Shown here: positions 17,632 to 26,767 of the stretch, piece by piece | Layout: each line of letters starts with the position of its first letter | Position numbering within the stretch: position 1 is the stretch's first letter | Origin: an uncultured Methanobrevibacter sp. | GTDB lineage: Archaea; Methanobacteriota; Methanobacteria; Methanobacteriales; Methanobacteriaceae | Direction: 5' to 3' | NCBI RefSeq assembly: GCF_937881195.1 | Contig: NZ_CALGFC010000006.1 | Location: 20,323 to 84,322, forward strand | DNA length: 64,000 nucleotides | Notes under the pieces: generated by a model | Databases searched by the model: none | The model's input: only the letters and a program-made list of their open reading frames with translations | What the model was told of the DNA's origin: nothing | Translations under genes and position numbers: made by a program

Positions 17632-19014
17632 ATGGAAAGACAAGATTGTGTGGAGCCTATAATTGACACATTTAAGGAACGTCAAAGCCATATGTGTATT
17701 AAAGGTGGAGGACTTTCTCTTCCGGAGTGTGATAAGCCAGGAATTCCTGGAACTGTTACACAAAGAACCTGTGTATTTGGAGGAGCAAGAATTGTGCTCA
17801 TGCCAATAACAGATTCAATACATCTTGTACATGGTCCAATTGGATGTGCATCTTGTACATGGGATATAAGAGGAAGTAAATCTTCGGATTCAAAATTATA
17901 CAAAAAAGGATGTTCCTCTGATTTAAGAGAAAAAGACATAGTTTTTGGTGGTGAAAGAAAGCTATATGATTCAATAATAGAACTTCACAAGTTACACGAG
18001 CCAGGAGCTATTTTTGTTTATGCAACTTGTGTTTCTGGTGTTATTGGTGATGATATTACTAGTGTATGTAAAGAAGCTGAAAAAAATACTGGTTGTAGAG
18101 TTATACCTGTACAATCTGAAGGTTTTCAAGATCATAATAAAACAAAAGGCCATTGGATTGGTTGTGATGCATTAATTGATAATGTTATAGGAACTTCAGA
18201 ACCCGATTCTGATTCAATCACTCCATTTGATATTAATATTATTGGGGAATTTAATGTAGCTGGTGATTTGTGGGGTATTAAACCTTTATTAGAATACTTG
18301 GGTCTAAATATTATAAGTACTGTGACTGGTGATTCTAAAATTGAAGATATAGCTAAATCTCATAGGGCAAAGTTGAATATCGTACAATGCCAAAAATCTT
18401 CAAATTATTTGGCTAAAAAAATGGAAAAAAAATATGGGATTCCATCAATCAAAGTTAATTTCTTTGGAATTAAAAGTACCATTAGTTCAATAACTGAAAT
18501 TGCAGAATTCTTTGATGATGATGAAATGAAAGCCAGGGCAAATAATCTTATTGAAAACGGATTAAAATCTTTAGATAATAAATTAGAAGAGTATAGGGAA
18601 AGATTAAATGGAAAAACAGTTGCTTTGTATGTTGGGGGAAATAAAGCATGGTCATTAGTTAGGGCATTTGAAGAATTAGGCATGGAAGTTATAATGTCTG
18701 GAACAAAAAATGGAATAAAAGAGGACTATGAAAACATTAAGAGTACTGTTAAAGAAGGAACATTAATTGTAGATGATGCTAATTCTAATGAGCTTAAAAA
18801 ATTATTAAAAAAATTTAAGCCAGATTTACTTATTTCCGGAGCTAAAGAGAAATATATTGCATTAAAATTAGGAATTGGATTTTGTGACTTTAATCATGAT
18901 CGTATTTCAGCTTTTGCAGGATTTAAGGGATTTTTAGAATTTGCAAAAGAAGTAGATGGAGCAGTTTCAACATCTGTTTGGAATACTGTATCTAGAAATA
19001 TAGATGATGAATAG
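17632..19014 (+). CDS. nifE: FeMo-cofactor scaffold protein NifE
   Basis: 460 residues. It resembles NifD, with cysteines in TQRTCVFGG, HGPIGCASC and ATCVSGVIGDD, and keeps LNIVQCQKS, the cofactor-holding cysteine. It lacks the NifD cofactor histidine context. With NifN it forms the scaffold on which the NifB-derived cluster is matured with molybdenum and homocitrate. It follows nifK by 57 bp with TGGAGATATTAGATT before the ATG, so it belongs to the same operon. Confidence 0.93.
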   Translation: MERQDCVEPIIDTFKERQSHMCIKGGGLSLPECDKPGIPGTVTQRTCVFGGARIVLMPITDSIHLVHGPIGCASCTWDIRGSKSSDSKLYKKGCSSDLREKDIVFGGERKLYDSIIELHKLHEPGAIFVYATCVSGVIGDDITSVCKEAEKNTGCRVIPVQSEGFQDHNKTKGHWIGCDALIDNVIGTSEPDSDSITPFDINIIGEFNVAGDLWGIKPLLEYLGLNIISTVTGDSKIEDIAKSHRAKLNIVQCQKSSNYLAKKMEKKYGIPSIKVNFFGIKSTISSITEIAEFFDDDEMKARANNLIENGLKSLDNKLEEYRERLNGKTVALYVGGNKAWSLVRAFEELGMEVIMSGTKNGIKEDYENIKSTVKEGTLIVDDANSNELKKLLKKFKPDLLISGAKEKYIALKLGIGFCDFNHDRISAFAGFKGFLEFAKEVDGAVSTSVWNTVSRNIDDE

Positions 19015-19145
19015 AAAATTTATATGATGGATATAAAATTTACATGATGGATATAAAATTTAAAAATTATTTAACATTTTTTAATTTATCATTTAAATTT
19101 AAAAATTATTTTGAAATAATTTAATAATTTTAATCAAATATTTAG

Positions 19146-19239
19146 TTTATTAATTTAGTAGTTTATTAATTTAGTATTTTATTAATTTAGTATTTTATTA
19201 ATTTAATATTTTATTAATTTAGTATTTTATTAATTTAGC
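19146..19239. repeat. 16-bp minisatellite, six copies
   Basis: TTTATTAATTTAGTAT repeats in exact 16-bp register from 19146, with only one or two changes per copy. It sits between nifE and nifN. Confidence 0.9.
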
Positions 19240-19302
19240 TTAAAAATTAATTTTAAAATTTAAATAAAAGGTGAAATTACTTAGATATGGGGAGATATCT
19301 TA

Positions 19303-20733
19303 ATGAATGAAAATATGGATTGTTGTGGAGATTTTGAAGAAAATAAATATGTTAGTGATAAAAAATTTGCGGTTGAAAACCCTGCGAGAATGTGTCAACC
19401 TATGGGTGCTTTGCAAGCTATTATGGGATTAAAAAATGCAATGCCTCTTATACATGGTTCTCAAGGTTGTGCTACATATATGAGGTTTCAATTGATTAGA
19501 CATTTTAGAGAACCTATAGAAGTTTCATCTTCAGCACTTAATGAAAAAACAGTTATCTATGGCGGAGAAAACAATTTATTAAATGCACTTAAAAATGTTT
19601 CTGAAAAGCAAGATCCTGAAATTATTTGTATAATGAGTAGTTGTCTTACGGAAACTATTGGGGATGATATTGAAGGAATAATAAGTAAATTTGAGGATGC
19701 AAATATTGGAATGAAATTACCAGAACTGGTTTCAGTTTCAACTCCTAGTTTCTCTGGTTCTCACATTGAAGGTTATGATAAAGCAGTTTTTGAACTTGTA
19801 AGGCATTTAGGTAGGCCTAACGTTCCAAATAATAAAATTAATCTCATCATGGGTAATTTATCTCCTGGTGATGTTAGTGAGGTTAAAAAATTAATGGAAG
19901 ATTTAAATGTTTCAAGTATAATTTTAACTGATACTTCTTTAAATCTTGATGCTCCTTTAGAAGAAGATACATTAGATTTACATAAATATGGAACAACAAT
20001 TAAAGAAATTGAAGATACTCCCAACTCTAAAGCAACTATATCCTTATCTAAACATGTAGACTCAGCAGGAAAATTCCTTGAAAAAAATTTTGATGTTAAA
20101 TGTTTTTCAGAAAATTTGCCTGTTGGAATTAAAAACACAGATAAATTTGTAAAAAATATATGTGAAGCGATGAATATTGAAGTTCCTAAAAAAGTCGAAA
20201 GAGATAGAGGAAGACTTTGTGATGTTTTAGTTGATGCTCATTCATATAATTATCGAAAAAAAGTAGCTATATTTGGTGATCCTGATATGGTTATTGGAAT
20301 AGCTAATTTTGTTAGCGAAATGGGTATGCTTCCTGAAGTTTTATGTATTGGCATGAAAAGTGAAAGATTCCTTGATGATGTTAAAAAACTTTCAAAAGAA
20401 ATTAATTATAATCCAATAATTTTAGAAGATAGTGACTTATTTGATTTAGAAAATGTTTTAGATGATCATAAAGTTGATATATTATTTGGAAATGCTTATG
20501 GTGCATCTATAGCTGATAAAAATAATATTCCTCTATATAGAGTAGGTTTCCCTATTTTTGATAGAATCGGTGCTCAAAGAATTTCTCTTTTAGGATATAC
20601 TGGTGGGATAAAATTTGTGGATGAAGTAACTAACATGATAATTGATTATTATTATGACTTTGAAGGGTATAAATTAGATGAAGAAGAGGAGATTATTTTT
20701 GAAGATAATCCTATTAAGGAGAAAAATGTTTAA
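19303..20733 (+). CDS. nifN: FeMo-cofactor scaffold protein NifN
   Basis: 476 residues, NifK-like. Conserved blocks are CQPMGALQAIMGLKNAMPLI, HGSQGCATYMR and MSSCLTETIGDD; the TPSFSGSH loop is kept. It partners NifE in cofactor assembly. Distinction from NifK rests on position after nifE and on the already assigned nifK upstream. An acidic tail (DEEEEIIFEDN) ends the protein. The ATG is preceded by ATGGGGAGATATCTTA, a strong site. The 288-bp spacer before it contains a minisatellite, so an internal promoter cannot be excluded. Confidence 0.92.
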   Translation: MNENMDCCGDFEENKYVSDKKFAVENPARMCQPMGALQAIMGLKNAMPLIHGSQGCATYMRFQLIRHFREPIEVSSSALNEKTVIYGGENNLLNALKNVSEKQDPEIICIMSSCLTETIGDDIEGIISKFEDANIGMKLPELVSVSTPSFSGSHIEGYDKAVFELVRHLGRPNVPNNKINLIMGNLSPGDVSEVKKLMEDLNVSSIILTDTSLNLDAPLEEDTLDLHKYGTTIKEIEDTPNSKATISLSKHVDSAGKFLEKNFDVKCFSENLPVGIKNTDKFVKNICEAMNIEVPKKVERDRGRLCDVLVDAHSYNYRKKVAIFGDPDMVIGIANFVSEMGMLPEVLCIGMKSERFLDDVKKLSKEINYNPIILEDSDLFDLENVLDDHKVDILFGNAYGASIADKNNIPLYRVGFPIFDRIGAQRISLLGYTGGIKFVDEVTNMIIDYYYDFEGYKLDEEEEIIFEDNPIKEKNV

Positions 20734-20906
20734 TAATTGATTATATAAATAAGTTTAATTTTTTAATATTATTTATTCTGATATTATTTATTTTAATAAT
20801 ATTCTTTTTAATAATATTTATTTTAATAATTTAACTTTAAAATTATTAAATTATATAATAATTATTCTAGTATTATTTATATGTATTTTAATCTTATGGT
20901 GATATT

Positions 20907-21224
20907 ATGAAGATAGCAGTAGCTTCTACTGATGGAAAAGAAATTGATCTTCATTTTGGAGATGCTAATCAGTTTTTTATATTTGATATTGAGAATATTG
21001 AATTTTTAGAGTTAAGAAAAAAATCCAATATTGTATTGGAGGACCATACGGATCGTTGGAAAGAGTCCACCGACCTTATAAATGACTGTAAAGTCGTATT
21101 ATGTAAAAAAATAGGAAAAGAGCCCCATATCGAGCTTAGAAAAATGGGCATAAAAGCAGTAATGCTTGATTGCAAGGTTGATGATGCATTAAAAGAATGT
21201 CATAATCATTTAAATTTGTCTTAG
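20907..21224 (+). CDS. nifX: NifX-type iron-molybdenum cofactor carrier protein
   Basis: 105 residues with the NifX/NifB C-terminal domain fold (dinitrogenase iron-molybdenum cofactor biosynthesis family). It begins MKIAVASTDGKEIDLHFGDA and ends with an alpha/beta segment that includes GIKAVMLDCKVDDAL. Members bind cofactor precursors in transit between NifB and NifEN. It is the last gene of the nif cluster, 173 bp after nifN, with a GGTGATATT-ATG start. nifB itself is not in this window, so it must lie elsewhere. Confidence 0.82.
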   Translation: MKIAVASTDGKEIDLHFGDANQFFIFDIENIEFLELRKKSNIVLEDHTDRWKESTDLINDCKVVLCKKIGKEPHIELRKMGIKAVMLDCKVDDALKECHNHLNLS

Positions 21225-21400
21225 CTTGAATATTAGTCTCTTATTTTATAATCATTTATTTTATGAATAATTTTACATTTTTATTCTTATTTTTTTTATT
21301 CTTATTTTTATTCTTATTGCTATTTTTATTATTTTGCTATTACTATTATTTTTATTTCAGCTATTTTTATATATATTTTTAAGTATTATTAACTTAAAGT
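21225..21400 (+). terminator. T-rich tract ending the nif cluster
   Basis: A long run of TATTTTTATTC-like segments follows nifX, and the next gene is convergent. This is consistent with bidirectional T-rich termination, but no discrete hairpin is seen. Confidence 0.35.
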
Positions 21401-21472
21401 TTATTATTAGTGTTTAAATAACCCATAGCTAATATTATTTTAATATACCTTGATACATCTAATGTTTCATAT

Positions 21473-23254
21473 TTATTTGTCTTTTAAGTAATAATATTCT
21501 CCAGATTCTTTTTGTTCTCTGTCGAGATAGCTATCTAATTTGTTTACACGGGGTCTTTTTGTTTCTTTGTCTCTTCTGAATGTAATTTTTAGATCTTTTA
21601 AAAATTTATTCATTGAAGTTCTAAGGTCTTGGGGTTTGGTAGCTTTTCCAATAAGTCCTGGTTCACCTTGGAAAACCATAGCACGATCACTTATATAATC
21701 TATAAACACAATATCGTGGTCAACTATTAAAGATGCTGCATTTTTACTTTCTACAATCTTTCTAATAGTTTTACCCGCAATTAATCTCTGTTCTACATCA
21801 AGAAAAGCTGTTGGCTCATCGAAAAGATATATGTCTGCATCTTTTGATAATGTAGCTGCTACTGCAAGTCTTTGTAATTCCCCACCACTTAAATCTTTTA
21901 CTTGTTTGTCCAATATATCTTCAAGTGAAAATGGTTTCATGATTTCTGTTTTAAAAATATTTGAGCCGAAACTTGGGGCATTCATATATAAAAAGTCTTG
22001 AACTCTGCCTTCAAAGTCAGAAACAATATATTGGGGTTTATAAGCAATTTTTATATCATCTCCAACTTTTCCCCCGTCTGGTTTTACTTCATTAGCTAAT
22101 ATCTTTGCAAAAGTAGTTTTTCCGATACCATTTGATCCAAAAGCGGTTACAATTTCGTCGTGAAATATTTCTCCTGCTTCTGCTTCGAGAGAAAATCCTT
22201 CATAGGATTTTTCTAAATTTGTATATGATACTATAGGGTCTCCTTTATCTTCAGGAGTTGGTGGTCTAATACTAAATTCAATAGGCTGTTTTCTAATCCT
22301 AACATTTTCTTCTTTTAAAAATCCATTTATATAAGCATTTATTCCAACCCTAACTCCTTTCATTTGTGAAACTACTCCATAAGCTCCAGTTTGCCCATAA
22401 AGTATATGTATATAATCTGATATGGCATCTAATGTGGCTAAATCATGTTCAATAACCATCACTGATTTTCCATCATCTGCAAGAGATCTTATAACTTTAA
22501 CTGCATTTAAACGCTGTTTAACATCTAACCATGAAGTTGGTTCATCAAAATAGTAAAAGTCTCCTTCTCTAACATATGATGCAGCAATAGCAACTCTTTG
22601 AAGTTCTCCACCACTTAAATTGCTTATTTTTCGTTTGAGAACATTTTCAAGATCTAATGACTCTACTACTTCTTCAAATTTTCCTCTTTCATCAGCATTT
22701 GAAAGAAGTTCTGAAACATTTCCTTTAACAAATTTAGGAAGCTGATCAACCATTTGTGGTTTGTGGATAACTTTTATTTTACCTTCAGAAAGGTCTTTAA
22801 AATATTTTTGAAGTTGGGAACCTTTATAATATTCAATTATATTGTCCCAATTTTTAGGGGAAACTTCCAAGTTTCCTAAATTAGGAATCATTTCTCCAGA
22901 TAAAATCCTCATTATTGTTGACTTCCCAATTCCATTAGGTCCTAACATACCAATAACTGACCCATCACTAAGTGTTGGAAGTCCAAATAATTCAAACATA
23001 TTTTGTCCAAATCTATGAATGGGATTATCCAGAGCTTCTGGAAGGTTAATAACGCTTATTGCACTAAATGGACAACGATTTGTACAAATTCCGCAGCCAG
23101 AACATAACTCTTCTGATATTAAAGGTTTTTTTGTTTTTTCATCAATAATTATTGTGTCTTCTTCCATACGGACTCCTGGGCAGTATTCAATACATGTGTA
23201 ATTACATTTTTTTGGTTGGCATCGATCATGGTCTAATATGGAAATTCTACTCAA
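21473..23254 (-). CDS. ABCE1/Rli1 ribosome recycling ATPase
   Basis: 593 residues. The N-terminal iron-sulfur domain has two 4Fe-4S sets (CQPKKCNYTC and CSGCGICTNRCP). Two ABC domains follow, each with a Walker A (GPNGIGKST and GSNGIGKTT) and an LSGGELQR signature. ABCE1 splits archaeal and eukaryotic ribosomes after termination and is essential. The start codon is TTG at 23254: the AGGTGATAAA before it is the same spacing as for ATG genes in this window, and no in-frame ATG lies nearby. It is monocistronic and convergent with the nif cluster. Confidence 0.96.
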   Translation of the reverse strand: MSRISILDHDRCQPKKCNYTCIEYCPGVRMEEDTIIIDEKTKKPLISEELCSGCGICTNRCPFSAISVINLPEALDNPIHRFGQNMFELFGLPTLSDGSVIGMLGPNGIGKSTIMRILSGEMIPNLGNLEVSPKNWDNIIEYYKGSQLQKYFKDLSEGKIKVIHKPQMVDQLPKFVKGNVSELLSNADERGKFEEVVESLDLENVLKRKISNLSGGELQRVAIAASYVREGDFYYFDEPTSWLDVKQRLNAVKVIRSLADDGKSVMVIEHDLATLDAISDYIHILYGQTGAYGVVSQMKGVRVGINAYINGFLKEENVRIRKQPIEFSIRPPTPEDKGDPIVSYTNLEKSYEGFSLEAEAGEIFHDEIVTAFGSNGIGKTTFAKILANEVKPDGGKVGDDIKIAYKPQYIVSDFEGRVQDFLYMNAPSFGSNIFKTEIMKPFSLEDILDKQVKDLSGGELQRLAVAATLSKDADIYLFDEPTAFLDVEQRLIAGKTIRKIVESKNAASLIVDHDIVFIDYISDRAMVFQGEPGLIGKATKPQDLRTSMNKFLKDLKITFRRDKETKRPRVNKLDSYLDREQKESGEYYYLKDK

Positions 23255-23696
23255 TTTATCACCTATATATAATATTGTTAAAATAATACTACTAAACAGT
23301 AGATTATAACTTAAATTACTATTTGAAAATAAAATTATTTGATTTCTTTTGTTTTATGGGATTTAGTTTTTTATTTAAGTTATTTAGTTTATTTAATATG
23401 TTATTTAGTCTATTCGCTTTACTCAGATTACTCAATATAGTTTATTTATATATAATTTACTTCATTAATATAATTAAATTATTTATAAAATCATAATTAT
23501 TAAATTTAATATAACTTATTTATTTTTATTATAATTTTATATTGTTAGTTTAATAAATATATTATTACAATAATTAATTTAGCTATTTAAAATATATTTA
23601 TTTATAATTTTTTATAATTTCTATCTTATTTTATTTTTTATTTATGCTAATTTATTTATAATTCTTTATTAAAATATTAATCTTAGGTGTAGTTTA
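23255..23696. other. Divergent spacer ABCE1 / pth2
   Basis: 442 bp, AT-rich. Several TTATTTAGTTTATTTAATATG-like phrases recur near 23350-23420, but there is no clean repeat, gene or RNA that I can support. Confidence 0.5.
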
Positions 23697-24038
23697 ATGA
23701 AACAAGTTATTGTAGTAAGAAATGATTTGAAAATGTCCAAAGGTAAAACCGCTGCTCAAGCTTGCCATGCTTGTTTAGGTGCATACAAAAAAGCAGATTC
23801 TAATAAAATTAAGCTTTGGGAGCAAGAAGGTCAAAAAAAAGTGATTGTGAAAGTCAATAGTTTAGAATCCTTATTTGAAATAAAAGAAATAGCTAAAAAG
23901 AATAATGTTCCTAATTTTATGGTAAAAGATGCTGGAAGAACAGAAATACCTGCTAGTACTATTACTTGTTTAGGTATTGGTCCAGATACTGATGAAATAA
24001 TTGATAAAGTTACTCAAGATTTAAAATTATTAAGTTAA
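23697..24038 (+). CDS. pth2: Peptidyl-tRNA hydrolase Pth2
   Basis: 113 residues, standard for archaeal/eukaryotic Pth2. The N-terminal KQVIVVRNDLKMSKGKTAAQ block is diagnostic, and DAGRTEIPASTITCLGIGP is the other conserved patch. The enzyme recycles peptidyl-tRNA released prematurely from ribosomes. AGGTGTAGTTTA precedes the ATG. It opens a run of genes with mfnE, a zinc ribbon and aEF1B. Confidence 0.95.
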   Translation: MKQVIVVRNDLKMSKGKTAAQACHACLGAYKKADSNKIKLWEQEGQKKVIVKVNSLESLFEIKEIAKKNNVPNFMVKDAGRTEIPASTITCLGIGPDTDEIIDKVTQDLKLLS

Positions 24039-24218
24039 ATAAACATAATTTAAACAAATATAAAAATAAGTTAAATAATAAATTTAGTTACATATTCATT
24101 TTTCTGTCACGAATTTTTATTTAGTTTATTGTAATAATGTTTTTTATTTAGTTTGCTGTAATAATGTGTTTTATTAGTTTGTTCTGTCCATATTATTTTA
24201 TTTCGGGGTGTAAAAATT

Positions 24219-24905
24219 ATTGAGTGGGTAATAAAAATTGGTGGAAGTCTTTTTCCAAAAAAAGCTATCGAATTAGCTAATTCTTTAAAAGGAACTAATT
24301 GTCTTATAATTACTGGAGGGGGAGAATTTGCAAATCTCATTCGTAAATATGATGGCGAGATTGGATTTTCAAATGATGTTACTCATGAAACTGCTATTCA
24401 ATCTATGGATATCACAGCTAAACTATTAAATGATAAATTAGACTTTACAAAAATCACATCTTCTCTTGAAAATCTTGAAAATATCCTTGATTCTGGAAAA
24501 ATTCCTATATTAATCTGTTCGGATATTTTAAAAGATAATTCAAATATTTATCCTTCTTGGAATGTAACTTCAGATTCAATTTCAGCATATGTTTCAAACA
24601 TCTTAAAAGCGAAACTTTTAATAGCTACAAATGTAGATGGTATATATAGCCGAGAACCGAATAGTGTTGGGTCAAAATTTTTTGATGAAATTGATGCTAA
24701 AAAACTACTAACTTTTAATGAGACATCAGTTGACTTAATGCTCAGTGAGTTACTAATTAAATTCGGCAATAACTGTTTTGTTGTCAATGGAAGTTTCCCA
24801 GAGAGAGTTTTATCTCTTATTGGGGGAAAAAATAGTGACAAAATGATTGATGACGATTATAAACCCAATTATAATTTTAGATATACATTAATTAGAGGTG
24901 AATAA
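24219..24905 (+). CDS. mfnE: Amino-acid-kinase family protein, probable MfnE (methanofuran biosynthesis kinase), AUU start
   Basis: 228 residues if it starts at the ATT at 24219. The N-terminus reads EWVIKIGGSLFPKKAIELA, the amino acid kinase phosphate loop, followed by IITGGGEF and ATNVDGIYSREP. It matches the short archaeal kinase MfnE, which phosphorylates the aminomethylfuran precursor of methanofuran. The frame opens at 24165 after a TAA, but no ATG, GTG or TTG occurs until 24405, inside the conserved domain. GGGGTG at 24205-24210 is a ribosome binding site, so ATT at 24216 or 24219 is the likely start. A sequence error is the alternative. It precedes a zinc ribbon gene by one base. Confidence 0.75.
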   Translation: MEWVIKIGGSLFPKKAIELANSLKGTNCLIITGGGEFANLIRKYDGEIGFSNDVTHETAIQSMDITAKLLNDKLDFTKITSSLENLENILDSGKIPILICSDILKDNSNIYPSWNVTSDSISAYVSNILKAKLLIATNVDGIYSREPNSVGSKFFDEIDAKKLLTFNETSVDLMLSELLIKFGNNCFVVNGSFPERVLSLIGGKNSDKMIDDDYKPNYNFRYTLIRGE

Positions 24906-24906
24906 A

Positions 24907-25068
24907 ATGAAAAAAGTAGAATGTAAATCTTGTAAACAAGAAATTCCATTAATAGATACTTATGTTGAATTTCCATGTCCTGAATGTGGTGAATTAATAG
25001 CAAGATGCGATAAATGTCGTACTTTTGGTCACACTTATGTTTGTGATTGTGGTTTTGAAGGACCTTAA
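24907..25068 (+). CDS. Small zinc-ribbon protein (archaeal)
   Basis: 53 residues, beginning MKKVECKSCKQEIPL. Four cysteine pairs suit two zinc ribbons: CKSC, CPEC, CDKC and CDC. GAGGTG lies inside the end of the kinase frame, and the ATG follows one base after that gene's stop, so the two are translationally coupled. In related methanogens this small protein sits beside aEF1B, as here. No biochemical role is established for the family. Confidence 0.8.
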   Translation: MKKVECKSCKQEIPLIDTYVEFPCPECGELIARCDKCRTFGHTYVCDCGFEGP

Positions 25069-26076
25069 TTTAAGAATTTGATATTATTTATTAATCTAAT
25101 ATTTTCCAATCTTTTATGCTATTAATAATTGGAAATATATCTATTTGTTATATCTAAATTTTAATATCTTTTTATTAAATTTATTAATATTTTAATCTAA
25201 TTTTTGATTTATGCATTTTTGACTATATAATTTTTTTATCATATAATTTTTGATAATGCAAAATTTTTCATTATACAAATTTTATCTTTTTATAAATTTT
25301 TATCATTAAAATTTATTTTCATAATGTTAAATTTATCAATTAGTTTTTATTTTTAATATAAAATTATAAAAAAATATTAGAAATATATAAATATTTAGTA
25401 AAATGAGTAATATTAATGTTTCTTTCATAAATTTATTATATTTAATAATAATATCCTAAGCCATTATTATTGATTTAATCGATTAAAAATACTTTTCTGC
25501 TAAAATAAATACTTTTTTAAGTTATTTTATCTAAAATAAACCAAAATAATTAAATATTATTAATTTAATATATCTTTTTGCATTTGTTAATATAATATTT
25601 TTATAAGTATTTTTTATAAATATTTTTATTTATGGATATTTTTTATAAAATATTATTAATGCATTTAAACCTAAAAAGTTAGCTATATTTTTCATTATAT
25701 AAATCGATAGATACTGCATCACAATAGGGTTCTATGATTTTTAAAGAAGATAGTTTAAAGAATATAATTTAATTAAAATAAATGTTTAGTTAAAAAATTT
25801 TAAATTAAAATAGTTTAAAAAATTTAAAAGAAAAGTTTGAAATAATAATTATTTATTTTTTATTCAATTATAAATAATTTTAAAGATAAAAGAGTTTTTA
25901 AAGATAAAAAATAACATATAAGATATATATAGTAAAATAATAAAATTATATTGTATTTATATTCTAAATATTATAAAATATTATAAATATTATATATTAT
26001 TAAATATTTTAAATATTATATATTATTAAATATTTTAAATATTTTAAAATAACTTTATTTATTTGGAGGATTTAAA
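25069..26076. other. Long gene-free spacer before aEF1B
   Basis: 1.0 kb. A TATA-like TTATATAAA near 25697 precedes a locally GC-richer stretch (GATACTGCATCACAATAGGG) at 25709-25728, where transcription might start. That would leave a leader of about 350 nt or an unrelated small RNA. The rest is AT-rich; a short tandem repeat lies just before the gene. Confidence 0.45.
25989..26040. repeat. 26-bp tandem repeat, two copies
   Basis: The unit starts ATTATATATTATTAAATATT and ends TTAAAT. Two identical copies end 36 bp before the aEF1B start codon. Confidence 0.85.
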
Positions 26077-26346
26077 ATGGGAGAAGTTGTAGCAACTGTA
26101 AAATTAATGCCTGAAAGCCCTGATGTCGACTTAGAACAAATGAAAATTGATGCTCAAAATGCAGTTAATGAAGATGCGGAATTACATAAAATAGAGGAAG
26201 AACCTATTGCTTTTGGTTTAGTAGCTTTAAATGTAATGTTCATTGTTGATGATGGTGAAGGTGGAACTGAAGCAGTAGAGGAAAAATTAGCGAAAATTCC
26301 AAGTGTCAACAGTATAGAAGTTGTTGATGTTAGAAGATTAATGTAA
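26077..26346 (+). CDS. Elongation factor 1-beta (aEF1B)
   Basis: 89 residues, typical archaeal guanine nucleotide exchange factor for aEF1A. The VATVKLMPESPDVDLEQM start and the IAFGLVALNVMFIVDD core are family blocks; the C-terminus ends in VVDVRRLM. The ATG has a strong TTTGGAGGATTTAAA site. It is separated by about 1 kb from the zinc ribbon gene usually found beside it. Confidence 0.95.
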   Translation: MGEVVATVKLMPESPDVDLEQMKIDAQNAVNEDAELHKIEEEPIAFGLVALNVMFIVDDGEGGTEAVEEKLAKIPSVNSIEVVDVRRLM

Positions 26347-26767
26347 TTTATATTTTAAATATATTAACTTAATTTTAAAGATTAAAATATTAATTCTCTA
26401 TTTTGTTAATTAATATAGCTTCTTAATTATTAAATCTTTTAATTATTAAATTCTTTAATTATAAAGTTTTTTAATTATTAAATCTTTTTATTATTAAATT
26501 CTTTAATTATAAAGTTTTTTAATTATTAAATCTTTTTATTAATCATTCTTGTTGTATTTAATTAATAAATATTGAACTTATTTTTTTTTATTTGGTTTTT
26601 TTATTATATTTAAAAACATTTCATTTTTTTATTTTTATAATTTTATTATATCAATTTATACTTAGTAAAATAATTAATTTTTAATTAATAATATTTACAA
26701 TTGTAATTAATAACTAATATTAATTAACAATAATATAATATAATAATTTAATAGCAGGTGAGATAGG
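26347..26767. other. AT-rich spacer before the TctA-like gene
   Basis: Holds a 48-bp duplication and T-rich stretches near 26580-26640 that may terminate aEF1B transcription. No gene seen. Confidence 0.5.
26451..26541. repeat. 48-bp tandem duplication
   Basis: Copies start at 26451 and 26499 with TTCTTTAATTATAAAG and stay identical for about 43 bp. A partial related copy precedes them. Confidence 0.85.
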
